Shown one piece after another: positions 45,906 to 55,035 of a DNA stretch of 64,000 nt (within the stretch, counting starts at the first letter, position 1; every line of letters begins with the position of its first letter). This stretch comes from Ruegeria sp. AD91A (lineage in GTDB: Bacteria > Pseudomonadota > Alphaproteobacteria > Rhodobacterales > Rhodobacteraceae), in contig NZ_CP031946.1 in the NCBI RefSeq assembly GCF_003443535.1, positions 3,475,001-3,539,000 on the forward strand. Reading direction: 5' to 3'. The notes beneath the pieces are model-generated. The model did no database searches. It had not been told where the DNA came from and saw only the letters and a program-made list of their open reading frames with translations. The position numbers and the translations under genes are program-made.

Positions 45906-46738
45906 TTGAACTTCGCGATCATGTCTTTGATGCCCGGAATGGTCTCGATCTGATAGGCATGGGTGGGTTGGAAATACTGCACCAGCGACCGCTGGGTCAG
46001 CCCGCCGAGGATGGTGAAGTAATACATCTCGTATCCCGGCAGCACGCAGCAGGGGTGATAGCCCTTGTCGATGCAGATCGTGGAGCCGTCGACGATATGG
46101 TAGGCATCGCCCGGTTCGTTGTCCTCGCGCTGCAACATCTGCAGGCCCGAGCCCCAGTTGGGCTTGAAACGGAAATTGTAGGTTTCGTCATGCCGGGTCT
46201 CGTCCGGCAGGCGGTTGGTGTCATGCTTGTGACTGGGAAAGCCCGACCAGCCGCCCTGACCCACGGTAAACAGCTCGCTGACCAGCAGGCAGCCGACCTT
46301 GTCATGCTGTTTCTGGCCGAGGATGTGCTTGATCTTGCGATGCGTCTTGGTGTCATCGCTGCCATATTGCACCAGGTCGTGTTCGCGCACATCGAACGGG
46401 TCCAGCACCTTGTCGTATTTGGAGCCGGCCACGAACACCTCGGCCGTCTCCGAGACGCAGACCATCAGCGCCCTGGCCCCCGACGGCACATAGGCGCCTT
46501 CGGGCTCGCCATCCCATACGTCCTCGCCCCGGTTGCCCAGAAGGGCAAAGCGCACGCCCTCGACATCCACGTCGACGCTGCCGGTGGCAGGCACGATGCA
46601 GGTCTCATAGCCCGGGACCTTGTATTCGAAGGCCTCGCCCTTTTTCAGTTTTACGATGTTGAAATAGTTCAGTGGGACAGTTGGATCATCTGCGTCGACG
46701 ATCGGTTTGTTCTGGTTATCGTAGGGCGCGATATGCAT
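45902..46738 (-). CDS. iolB: 5-deoxy-glucuronate isomerase (IolB paralogue 2)
   Basis: 278 aa bicupin. Second-cupin metal segment FPSHKHDTNRLPDETRHDETYNFRF and ICIDKGYHPCCVLPGYEMYYFTILGG. The enzyme isomerises 5-deoxy-glucuronate to 2-deoxy-5-keto-gluconate, the substrate of IolC. It sits between iolC (9-base gap) and the aldolase (ATGA overlap), which makes it the more likely canonical IolB of the two. Confidence 0.88.
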   Translation of the reverse strand: MHIAPYDNQNKPIVDADDPTVPLNYFNIVKLKKGEAFEYKVPGYETCIVPATGSVDVDVEGVRFALLGNRGEDVWDGEPEGAYVPSGARALMVCVSETAEVFVAGSKYDKVLDPFDVREHDLVQYGSDDTKTHRKIKHILGQKQHDKVGCLLVSELFTVGQGGWSGFPSHKHDTNRLPDETRHDETYNFRFKPNWGSGLQMLQREDNEPGDAYHIVDGSTICIDKGYHPCCVLPGYEMYYFTILGGLTQRSLVQYFQPTHAYQIETIPGIKDMIAKFK

Positions 46739-46747
46739 GGAGTTCTC

Positions 46748-47728
46748 CTATGTGGCCGGGCCGGGATGAGAAGCGAGGAACGCGTCCAGTTCCGGGGTCG
46801 TCGGCATGGCGGGCGCGCAACCGGGATGCGACACCACGATCGACGCGCAGGCCGAACCGCGCATGACGGCGTCTTTCAGATCGTGCCCTGCGGCGATCGA
46901 AGCCAACAGACCCGCCATGAAACTGTCGCCAGCCCCGTTGGGTTTGACAGCAGTGACCGGGTAAATACCGGTTCGAAGTTCTTGCCCGTCCACCAAGGTG
47001 ACAGCGCCTTTTTCACCCATCTTGTAGATGATGATCCGACCGGGTTTTTCAGCAAGTTCCCGGGCCTTGGCAAAACCCTTTTCGATGCCGCCGGCCATGA
47101 ACCCGAACTCTTCGTCGTTGCCGACGATCAGGTCGCTGGCGTCACCAGCCCGCGACAGAACTTCGGCAGCCACCACGGGTGAGGGCCAGCTGTAGGGGCG
47201 GTAATCGATATCGAAGATGATCGGCAGGCCTGCGTTCCGGGCGTTCTCAAAGGCCCGGAATGTAGCGCTGCGCGACGGTTCGGACGCAAAGACCGTCCCA
47301 GCCGAGATGATCGCCGAGAATGATGAATAATCGACCCTGTCCATATCCTCTTCGGTGACTTGGAAATCAACGGCCCCATTACGATAGATCACATTCTGAA
47401 AGTTCTCGATCCGGCTTTCGTACACGGCCAGAGACATGCGGTATTCGCCGCCCAGAACGCGGATATAGGATGTGTCCACACCGTAATGCCGCAACCGGTT
47501 CAGACAGAACCGTCCGATCGCATCATCCGAGACGGACGTGATCAGCGACGCCTCACTGCCCAACTTGACCAACCCGGCACAAATATTCGCGGAAGACCCC
47601 CCAAGGTCGGCATGAAACGTGTCGGCATCCTCGCTTCTGACGCCGATCGGGTCGGCGTACAGGTCCATACCTGCGCGACCCAGAACGGCGAAGCGGTTTC
47701 CTTTGATACCATCCATCAAAGCGCTCAA
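46748..47728 (-). CDS. iolC: 5-dehydro-2-deoxygluconokinase
   Basis: 326 aa pfkB-family kinase that phosphorylates 2-deoxy-5-keto-gluconate. N-terminal RFAVLGRAGMDLYADPIG, substrate region DADTFHADLGGSSANICAGL, and C-terminal ATP-site PNGAGDSFMAGLLAS with the catalytic Asp. The TTG at 47728 is chosen as start because GGAGG lies seven bases upstream; ATG at 47716 would leave a 19-base gap. First gene of the iolC-iolB-aldolase unit, with the operator at 47801-47816 in its promoter. Confidence 0.9.
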   Translation of the reverse strand: MSALMDGIKGNRFAVLGRAGMDLYADPIGVRSEDADTFHADLGGSSANICAGLVKLGSEASLITSVSDDAIGRFCLNRLRHYGVDTSYIRVLGGEYRMSLAVYESRIENFQNVIYRNGAVDFQVTEEDMDRVDYSSFSAIISAGTVFASEPSRSATFRAFENARNAGLPIIFDIDYRPYSWPSPVVAAEVLSRAGDASDLIVGNDEEFGFMAGGIEKGFAKARELAEKPGRIIIYKMGEKGAVTLVDGQELRTGIYPVTAVKPNGAGDSFMAGLLASIAAGHDLKDAVMRGSACASIVVSHPGCAPAMPTTPELDAFLASHPGPAT

Positions 47729-47800
47729 GTTTTGTCCTCCGGCAGAGTGGGGTCGGCAAAGTTTGGACCTTGCGTTGAATCGATTCACACGATACTGATT

Positions 47801-47816
47801 TTGCAACCGGTTGCAA
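47801..47816. promoter_or_regulatory. LacI-type operator between iolC and the divergent dehydrogenase gene
   Basis: Perfect TTGCAACCGGTTGCAA palindrome, identical to 34405-34420. It lies 73 bases above iolC and 25 bases above the ATG at 47841, so one site can repress both directions. Confidence 0.85.
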
Positions 47817-47840
47817 ATGATATGTTCGGAGCCGTTGCAG

Positions 47841-48944
47841 ATGCCTGAAATCGGAATTGGAATCGTCGGCGGCGGCTATATGGGCAAGGCCCATTCCGTA
47901 GCCATGTCTGCGGTCGGTGCAGTGTTCAACACGGCATTGAGACCCCGACTGGAGGTCATTTGTTCGTCCAGCCCCGATAGCGCTGAACGATACAGGACAG
48001 CCTACGGGTACAAACGCGCGACTCACGATTGGCGTGTATTGGTTGAGGACCCACAGGTCGAGGCAATCGTCATCGCCTCGCCTCAATCCACGCATCGTCA
48101 GATTGCCGAAGCGGCTTTTGCACTGGGCAAACCGGTTCTGTGTGAAAAGCCATTGGGCGCGTCGCTTGCGGACAGTCAGGCTATGGCTGCTGCTGCCGAG
48201 GCTTCGGGTGCGGTCAACATGGTGGGGTTCAACTATATTCGCACGCCCGCGAGCCAATTCGCCCGCCAGCTGATCGCCGACGGAGAGATTGGGGATGTCA
48301 CTTGGTTCCGGGGGGAGCACACCGAAGATTTCTATGCCGACCCGCGAGCTCCGGCGACCTGGCGCACGACGGGCATGGCCAATGGCACAATCGGAGATCT
48401 GGCACCGCACATGGTCAACGGTGCGTTGGCACTTGTTGGACCCATCGCACAGGTGATGGCAGATGTTGAAACGGTTCACAAAACCCGACCTGGTGGTGAG
48501 GTGACAAACGACGACCACGCCCAGATGATGTGCCGGTTCGAAAACGGGGTTATGGGCAACCTGTATTTCAGCCGCGTCGCGACGGGGCGGAAAATGGGCT
48601 ATGCTTATGAAATATCTGGAACAAAGGGCGCTATCCGGTTCGATCAGGAAGACCAGAACGCGCTGTGGCTGTATAAGCGGGAAGGGCCCGAAGCCACGCG
48701 CGGGTTTGCCAAGATCCTGACTGGCCCGGCGCATCCGGATTACGAGCCTTTCTGCCAGGGTCCGGGCCACGGAACAGGTTATCAGGACCAGATCATTATC
48801 GAGGCCAAAGATTTTCTGCAGGCCATCCATACCGGAAAAGCCACTTGGCCCTCTTTTCGCGACGGGCATGAGGTCAACCGTGTGCTTGCTGCCGCGTTGG
48901 CGTCGTCAGATCAGCGGCAGTGGAAAGACATCTGCGATTTCTGA
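47841..48944 (+). CDS. Gfo/Idh/MocA family oxidoreductase
   Basis: 367 aa. Rossmann motif IGIVGGGYMGKAHSVAM, EKP motif VLCEKPLGA, and GTIGDLAPHMVNGALALVG for the catalytic region. It is closest in type to myo- or scyllo-inositol and related dehydrogenases that carry the H..N/G pattern; substrate cannot be fixed. Its start at 47841 (MPEIGIGIVGG) has GGAG nine bases upstream. Confidence 0.9.
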   Translation: MPEIGIGIVGGGYMGKAHSVAMSAVGAVFNTALRPRLEVICSSSPDSAERYRTAYGYKRATHDWRVLVEDPQVEAIVIASPQSTHRQIAEAAFALGKPVLCEKPLGASLADSQAMAAAAEASGAVNMVGFNYIRTPASQFARQLIADGEIGDVTWFRGEHTEDFYADPRAPATWRTTGMANGTIGDLAPHMVNGALALVGPIAQVMADVETVHKTRPGGEVTNDDHAQMMCRFENGVMGNLYFSRVATGRKMGYAYEISGTKGAIRFDQEDQNALWLYKREGPEATRGFAKILTGPAHPDYEPFCQGPGHGTGYQDQIIIEAKDFLQAIHTGKATWPSFRDGHEVNRVLAAALASSDQRQWKDICDF

Positions 48945-48975
48945 TCGCTCAACCTAAAAGTTTTAATGAGAGACA

Positions 48976-50115
48976 ATGACCATGGTTAAGTTGAGATGGG
49001 GCATGATCGGTGGTGGTGAAGGCAGCCAGATTGGTCCCGCGCACCGCTTGGGGGCACAGGCTGACGGGCTGTTTGAATTCGCCGCTGGCGCGCTGGATCA
49101 CCGGCCCGAAGCCGGCCGGGAATACGCGCAGCGATTGGGTGTTGCCGCCGATCGCGCCTATGGAGACTGGCAAGAGATGCTGGCAAGCGAGAAAGACCGT
49201 GAAGACCGGGTTGACCTGGTGACCATCGCCACACCCAACTCGACCCATTTCGAGATTGCCAAGGCGTATCTTGAAGCAGGCTTCAATGTCCTCTGTGAAA
49301 AGCCGATGACCATGACCGTGGAAGAGGGTGAGGAAATAGTCCGCGTTGCCGAAGCATCGGGAAAGATCTGCGCGGTGAACTACTGCTATTCCGCCTATCC
49401 CATGGTACGTCAGGCCCGCGCGATGGTGCGCGCGGGCGAAATCGGACAGGTGCGTCTTGTGGTGACCAATTTCAGCCATGGCCACCACGGGGATGCCACC
49501 GATGCCGACAATCCGCGTGTGCGGTGGCGCTATGACCCTGCGATGGCAGGCGTTTCCGGGCAGTTTGCCGATTGCGGTATTCACGCACTGCATATGGCCA
49601 GTTTTATCTGCGATGATGAGGTGAAGACGCTTTCGGCCGATATGGCCTCAACGATCGCAAGCCGGGAACTGGAAGACGATGCAATGATCAACTTTCGTAT
49701 GGAAGGCGGCACAGTCGGGCGTCTTTGGACATCCTCTGTGGCGATCGGGCGCCAGCATGGCTTTGACATACAGGTCTTTGGCGAAACCGGCGGGCTGCGC
49801 TGGGCGTCTGAGCAGCCCAACCAATTGATCTATACTCCCGTCGGTGGGCGTACACAGATCATAGAAAAGGGCGAGGGCGGTCTGCATGGCGAAGCTCAGC
49901 GCCTGTCACGGGTCGCCATCGCGCACCCCGAGGGGTTCCCGCTGGCCGTCGCCAATATCTATTGCGATCTGGCGGATGCAATCCGCGGTGAAAGCCGGGA
50001 TGGGCTGCCCGATGCTGCTGATGGTGTGCGATCGATCGCCGCCGTTCACGCGGCTGTTGCTTCGGGCAAAGCAGATGGCGCTTGGCATGATGCCCGCCCG
50101 CCAATGTTTCGTTGA
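48976..50115 (+). CDS. Gfo/Idh/MocA family oxidoreductase
   Basis: 379 aa. Rossmann motif WGMIGGGEGSQIGPAHRLG, NVLCEKPMTMT, and catalytic GQFADCGIHALHMASFI. This long-N-terminus type is frequent in inositol and rhizopine/scyllo-inosamine-like loci. It lies 31 bases after the previous dehydrogenase gene, in one unit with it, and abuts the repressor gene, which ends 1 base beyond on the other strand. Confidence 0.9.
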   Translation: MTMVKLRWGMIGGGEGSQIGPAHRLGAQADGLFEFAAGALDHRPEAGREYAQRLGVAADRAYGDWQEMLASEKDREDRVDLVTIATPNSTHFEIAKAYLEAGFNVLCEKPMTMTVEEGEEIVRVAEASGKICAVNYCYSAYPMVRQARAMVRAGEIGQVRLVVTNFSHGHHGDATDADNPRVRWRYDPAMAGVSGQFADCGIHALHMASFICDDEVKTLSADMASTIASRELEDDAMINFRMEGGTVGRLWTSSVAIGRQHGFDIQVFGETGGLRWASEQPNQLIYTPVGGRTQIIEKGEGGLHGEAQRLSRVAIAHPEGFPLAVANIYCDLADAIRGESRDGLPDAADGVRSIAAVHAAVASGKADGAWHDARPPMFR

Positions 50116-51114
50116 TCAGACGCGGGGCCGTAGAGTGCCCCGCTCAATCACCCGGCAGGGGAAAATTCGGGCTTCGGGATAACGCTGAGGCTCTTTCAAC
50201 ATCTCGACGACCAGATCCACGGACGAAGTGATGATCTGCTTGATCGGCTGATGGATGGTGGTCAGGTTGATATATTCCCAGCGCGACATCTCCATGTCGT
50301 TCAGGCCGATGATTCCGATATCGTTGCCCGGTTTCAGCCCGTGATCGGCCAGCGCTGACAGCGCCCCGATCGACAGGATGTCATCGCCGCAGAAATAGGC
50401 CTGCGCCGGATCACCGGCCAGCAGGCGCAGCATCTCGGCCCGCCCCGCTTCGAAGGAATAGGCCCCGGCGAAGGAGTGGCTGACCGGAATCTGCGGATGG
50501 CCGGCCATTTCTTCAATTAAGCCCCGTTGCCGGTCCAGGGACGAGGTTGCATCCTGTGGCCCGCCCAGATAGCCCACACTGGCATAGCCCCGCGCGACCA
50601 GCTCGCGCGCAGCCATGCGTCCGCATTCCACGTTGTCGATCCCGACCACATGGACTTCGGGCGAGGTGGCAGACCGGCCGAACGTGTGCACCACTGGTAC
50701 ACCCGCATCATGAAAGGCCTTTGCAAAACTGGGCGGTAACGTCGAGGATGCCACGATAGCTGCATCAACCGAGTATTGGCGCAGCATTCGGACAGAGTTG
50801 GCAGGTTCGGTTTCGTCCGTCAGGTTCACGATCAGCGGGCGCAGGCCGCGTTCCTGCAGGGCGCGTGTAAACTGATCGAAGACTTCCAGGAAAATCGGGT
50901 TGTGAAAGTTGTTCGAAATCAATCCGATCAGTTTGGTGCGACCGGTCGTCAGAGACGAAGCCAGGGCATTGGGACTATAGCCCAGCTCACGGGCCGCCTT
51001 TTCAACCTTGCTGCGCGTTTTTGCAGAAACCGAGGCACCTTCGGTAAAGGTGCGCGACACGGCGGATCGTGAAACGCCGGCCAAAGCGGCCACGTCTTTC
51101 AGAGTTACACTCAC
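50116..51114 (-). CDS. LacI family transcriptional regulator
   Basis: 332 aa. HTH SVTLKDVAALAGVSRSAVSRTFTEGASVSAKTRSKVEKAARELGYSPNALASSLTTGRTKLIGLI, then a periplasmic-binding-like effector domain with TVVHTFGRSATSPEVHVVGIDN and GIIGLNDMEMSRWEYINLTTIHQP. Likely repressor of the iol units, released by an inositol-derived ligand. An operator variant in its own promoter (51196-51211) suggests autoregulation. Confidence 0.93.
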   Translation of the reverse strand: MSVTLKDVAALAGVSRSAVSRTFTEGASVSAKTRSKVEKAARELGYSPNALASSLTTGRTKLIGLISNNFHNPIFLEVFDQFTRALQERGLRPLIVNLTDETEPANSVRMLRQYSVDAAIVASSTLPPSFAKAFHDAGVPVVHTFGRSATSPEVHVVGIDNVECGRMAARELVARGYASVGYLGGPQDATSSLDRQRGLIEEMAGHPQIPVSHSFAGAYSFEAGRAEMLRLLAGDPAQAYFCGDDILSIGALSALADHGLKPGNDIGIIGLNDMEMSRWEYINLTTIHQPIKQIITSSVDLVVEMLKEPQRYPEARIFPCRVIERGTLRPRV

Positions 51115-51195
51115 GCCGGGGAACTCCGATAGTAGTGGGGCAGGGAAACAGATAAGTGTGGCATTGCTGGTGCATTATGCATCATCGATCTCGAC

Positions 51196-51211
51196 TTGCA
51201 ATCGGTTGCAA
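51196..51211. promoter_or_regulatory. LacI-type operator in the repressor promoter
   Basis: TTGCAATCGGTTGCAA, one base from the perfect palindrome, 82 bases upstream of the repressor start. Confidence 0.75.
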
Positions 51212-51259
51212 CTGCGCCTCGGCATTTCGATATTGTTTGAATGCTGGTGCTTTGACGGG

Positions 51260-51320
<61 letters not shown>

Positions 51321-51657
51321 TCCTAATCCGCACGTGCAACAAGGTGCTGTTTTCCACTGCCGCAACCAGCACTATCTTGGAGAGATGTCTAGTGTTGTCA
51401 GTGGCTTGAAGGTTGCACAATCTTCTGGACGTATCAAGATCTTATGACATCTTTCTTAGATCAGGTCTGTCGCTGATCGAACTGAAACAAAGAGTTGGTG
51501 CAGCGGTGGCGCAGCGCTGCATGCACCGCCGCAGGGGCTATGGGGGCAATTGTCCCTCTGTGATCCCTAGATAGGGGCTCCAAAAAGTGTGTTGCAAATC
51601 CTTGTCGGCCCGCACTTGGTGTGTAGTGGAAAAGCAGTCCAAGTATTCGCAACGTAA
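51321..51657. other. Left island end without a gene, with a possible integrase arm site
   Basis: 337 bases. At 51498-51516 a 19-base sequence (GTGCAGCGGTGGCGCAGCG) matches 61133-61151 at the right end in 18 of 19 positions and in the same orientation. No frame is convincing. Confidence 0.5.
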
Positions 51658-52689
51658 CTATACACCGAGGCGGAACTTGGTCGGTGTCATTCCGGTTTGC
51701 CCTCGGAAAAAGCGAGTGAAATGGGACTTGTCGGAATAGCCGAGCATCAGACCAATCTCCGCAATTGTCATCTGGTCTTCTTTGAGGTGCTCTTTGGCGA
51801 CATCGACACGCAGCCGTTTTATTTCGCGGGGTAGCGTTGTGCCTTGTTGCTGAAGCGCTTTCAGAAACCTCTCCTGCTGTATTCCCAGCAATCCCGCCAC
51901 CACATTTGGCCCCAAATCGGTTTCATCCAGTTTGTCGCGTAAGACAGAGCGCAAAGCTGCCACCACGGTTACTTCTTCCTCTTGTTTAGGTGAGGCTATG
52001 GGCTTGGCAGAGCCCTCAGAGACATGGTGCAAAAACAACCACCCCACAGGAAAACTAATTTGCATTCCGGGATCGGTTCCCAGGCCAACTTCGATCCCTT
52101 TGTAGTCGATAGGCAAACCATTGATGTATCTGCTTTCCCACCGCACACGCGAAGAGTCCCAGGAATCGCCGACGACGGTCTGCAATAGGCGTACATAGAT
52201 TGCGGCACCAAAACCGGTCACCTGAATGGGCGGGACAGTAGGTTCCTGTTGCCTCTCGATACGATAAGTCGCTTTGTCTGCTTCAATGACGAGGCTGTGC
52301 CGCACAGAATTGGACTCCTGCGGTACGAGCTCAACAAAGCGAGTGAAAAACTCGAATAGCGTTTTTGTAGATTGCAAGGCTTGAGCGAAGGGCGGCCATC
52401 CTTGTAGGTCAAACGCTTCCCCTACATTCAGTCCTAGGTATCGATCCCCTGATACTTCTGAGAAGGCATTCACTAAACCGTAGACCAGCTCTGAGTGAAC
52501 GAACACAGATGGGTCAGACAACAGTTCAGCTTTCAAGCCGACCTGATCCAATGCTGGTTGCGGATTGATTTTACGTCCGGTGAGATATTGCAGAAACGGA
52601 GCTGCTAAGGAGAGGCGAATAAAGCCCTCGCTATGCTCTTGAGAGGTGGAGTTGAAAGGCAAGCTCGTCACCCTAGTGATGATTAGCAA
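51658..52689 (-). CDS. AraC family transcriptional regulator (OruR/GadX type)
   Basis: 343 aa from a TTG at 52689; later GTG/TTG codons to 52662 are possible starts. The N-terminal domain is the arabinose-binding-like Arabinose_bd type (PFLQYLTGRKINPQPALDQVGL, FVELVPQESNSVRHSLVIE). The C-terminal double HTH is LPREIKRLRVDVAKEHLKEDQMTIAEIGLMLGYSDKSHFTRFFRGQTGMTPTKFR. Divergent from the amidohydrolase operon, the likely target. Confidence 0.9.
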   Translation of the reverse strand: MLIITRVTSLPFNSTSQEHSEGFIRLSLAAPFLQYLTGRKINPQPALDQVGLKAELLSDPSVFVHSELVYGLVNAFSEVSGDRYLGLNVGEAFDLQGWPPFAQALQSTKTLFEFFTRFVELVPQESNSVRHSLVIEADKATYRIERQQEPTVPPIQVTGFGAAIYVRLLQTVVGDSWDSSRVRWESRYINGLPIDYKGIEVGLGTDPGMQISFPVGWLFLHHVSEGSAKPIASPKQEEEVTVVAALRSVLRDKLDETDLGPNVVAGLLGIQQERFLKALQQQGTTLPREIKRLRVDVAKEHLKEDQMTIAEIGLMLGYSDKSHFTRFFRGQTGMTPTKFRLGV

Positions 52690-52804
52690 TTTTATTCAGT
52701 GGCCATTTTTACAATCACATTCGAACATTTTAATTCAGAAGTGGCAACCGAGACAAAACTTTCCGGACTACAGTTGGCAAAACATGAATATGAAGGGAGT
52801 GCTT

Positions 52805-54211
52805 ATGTCCGGCTTGAAAGTATCGACTGTCGCAGCAGCTTTTGTTGCGGCTTCCTTATCCTTTACGACGCCGTCGCAGGCTCAGGAACAGACGCCTCGG
52901 CAGGTTCTATTTAGTAACGTGAACATCTTCAACGGCGTAGACGGAGAACTCGTCGAAAACGGTTCGGTGCTGGTTGAAGGCAATCTGATAAAGGCCGTTT
53001 CTGCGGACCCAATCGAAGCTCCCGATGCTTTTGTGGTTGATGGAGAAGGCCGCACCTTGATGCCCGGCTTGATCGACATGCATTCGCACCTTTGCTTGCG
53101 CGACGGTATTCCTTGGGCTCGCACCGACTACGACCAGATGCTTGCGGGTGCCTATACGTCTCTTGTCTTAATCGACTACCTCGATCAGGGTTTTACAACG
53201 ACACGCGACACTGGATGCAATGTGCTTGGCGTCGCTAAGGGTGTAAACAATGGCGTTATTCCCGGCCCTCGCATTTATCCTAGTGGTGGCGTCATCAGTC
53301 AAACCGGTGGGCATGGTGACATCGGCTTTTTCAATGACTTGCCGGGCACGGTGGATGACCTTGAAAAACACGGTTGGTCTTACATCGCGGATGGTGTGAC
53401 CGAGGCGCGACGCGCGGCGCGGCACAATTTTCGAGGCGGTGCCACGCAGATTAAGGTGATGGCCGGGGGCGGTGTCGCCAGTGAGTTCGATCCACTTCAT
53501 ATGACGCAAATGTCCGTGGAAGAAATGGAAGCCATCGTTGAAGTCGCGCGAGACTACGGCAGCTATGTGACTGTTCATGCTTATCACGACCGTTCCGTCA
53601 ACCGGGCCATCGATGCCGGAGTACGGACAATCGAACACAATTTTCTTGTGTCCGAGGAAACCATAATTCGAATGGCGAATGAGGGTGTTGCTTTGTCGGC
53701 TCAAGCGGTCATGTCGTTGGAGGCTTTCGCAGACCCAGAAAGTATCACCTTCTTTTCTGCTGATCAGAAAAACAAAGCGCGTGCTGTGAATGCTGGCGCG
53801 AAGCAAATGTTTGAATGGGCGTTGAAGCATAATGTGCTTATCGTCACAGGCGGCGACATGTTTGGTCCTGATGTTGGCCGTCAGGCAGAAAACCTAATTT
53901 GGTTCAATAAAATCGCCAACAACAACCTGCTTACGTTGCAAACGGCCACTTCAAATGCAGCTGAAGTTCTTAGCTGGAGTGGTGAGATGAGCAAACATAA
54001 GGACGGTCCGCTGGGCGTAATCCAAGAAGGCGCTTACGCTGACATTATCCTGGTGAATGGCAATCCGCTGGAAGATCTTGACGCGGTTCTGCGAGATAAC
54101 GTCGACTTCGTTATGAAGGATGGTCTCGTTTATAAGAACTGGCTGCCGACCGAAAACGCACCCGAGTTCCAGCCAATCAATCCGAATCGAAACGCCTATT
54201 TGTCCCGATAG
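52805..54211 (+). CDS. Secreted amidohydrolase
   Basis: 468 aa with a Sec signal peptide (KVSTVAAAFVAASLSFTTPSQA). Amidohydrolase-superfamily metal site: MPGLIDMHSHLCL (HxH), IKVMAGGGVAS (Lys), HAYHDRSVNRAIDAGVRTIEH (two His) and IVTGGDMFGP (Asp). The nearest types are imidazolonepropionase-like and Xaa-Pro/Xaa-Arg dipeptidases. Periplasmic hydrolysis of a dipeptide-like or amide bond is expected. The start at 52805 has GGGAG upstream; the frame extends further without a site. Confidence 0.88.
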   Translation: MSGLKVSTVAAAFVAASLSFTTPSQAQEQTPRQVLFSNVNIFNGVDGELVENGSVLVEGNLIKAVSADPIEAPDAFVVDGEGRTLMPGLIDMHSHLCLRDGIPWARTDYDQMLAGAYTSLVLIDYLDQGFTTTRDTGCNVLGVAKGVNNGVIPGPRIYPSGGVISQTGGHGDIGFFNDLPGTVDDLEKHGWSYIADGVTEARRAARHNFRGGATQIKVMAGGGVASEFDPLHMTQMSVEEMEAIVEVARDYGSYVTVHAYHDRSVNRAIDAGVRTIEHNFLVSEETIIRMANEGVALSAQAVMSLEAFADPESITFFSADQKNKARAVNAGAKQMFEWALKHNVLIVTGGDMFGPDVGRQAENLIWFNKIANNNLLTLQTATSNAAEVLSWSGEMSKHKDGPLGVIQEGAYADIILVNGNPLEDLDAVLRDNVDFVMKDGLVYKNWLPTENAPEFQPINPNRNAYLSR

Positions 54212-54285
54212 CAGACTAACGTAACGATGGACGTGCGTGTCATCAGAGCTTTCGCGCGTCTATTTCATTTATTCAGGATGGAACG

Positions 54286-55035
54286 ATGAGAATATTGATT
54301 GCGGCTATTGCGTTGATATGGGTTGCTGGAACGGTTGATGCGGGAGCCAATCTCGATTGGGCTGATTTGCCAGATCCATCCGTGCAGGTCTTTGAAGACC
54401 CCTATCGCGATCTCAAACCTGAACAGTTCGACGATGTCCTCTACGCCGTAAGACTACGCGGCAGGTTGCAGCAGGACGGTGGCAGCGAAGAAGAGAGACA
54501 AAAATGGCAAGCGCGTTTGACCGAGACTGAGGATGCCTTGGCAGCTGATGGAATTGATGTCGACTGGCTACTCGATCAGCGAGAGGTTGTGACGGAACGT
54601 CGAAGAGAGGCTGGGACGAACGGAAATCGACAATTCGACGGTCAAACAATCACACTCGCAGGCTTTGCCATTCCTGCTCCGAGTGACCCGGACGGTCGGC
54701 CTGTGGCGTATTTGGTGCCAGAAAGAGGGATGTGCAGTCACATGCCTCCACCTCCGCCCAACCAGATGATACGTGTGCGGTTGAATGGGGACTGGACGCC
54801 CAGCTATTTCCACGAACCCGTTCGGCTGACCGGCAAGCTGACTATCGATCCTTCTGTTCAGAATATGATGGTTGTGGATGGCCTCATGCCGATGAACGCG
54901 ACATTCCAGTTGGAGACGGAACGTGTCGAATCTCTGGAAACCGAAGCAGACAGGCTGGAATGGAAGCAGCGTGCCGCTGATCGCATCCGGGCGGCGGGAG
55001 ATCGCAAGGCAGGCGGGGCAATGGCGTCTGAATGA
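54286..55035 (+). CDS. DUF3299 secreted protein
   Basis: 249 aa with a signal peptide (MRILIAAIALIWVAGTVDA). The DUF3299 signature is at residues 120-165: QTITLAGFAIP, AYLVPERGMCSHMPPPPPNQMIRV, with C150 and H152 conserved. Members often sit with periplasmic transporters or metal-handling proteins; no function is established. ATGA overlap with the porin gene, so both are made together. Confidence 0.85.
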   Translation: MRILIAAIALIWVAGTVDAGANLDWADLPDPSVQVFEDPYRDLKPEQFDDVLYAVRLRGRLQQDGGSEEERQKWQARLTETEDALAADGIDVDWLLDQREVVTERRREAGTNGNRQFDGQTITLAGFAIPAPSDPDGRPVAYLVPERGMCSHMPPPPPNQMIRVRLNGDWTPSYFHEPVRLTGKLTIDPSVQNMMVVDGLMPMNATFQLETERVESLETEADRLEWKQRAADRIRAAGDRKAGGAMASE

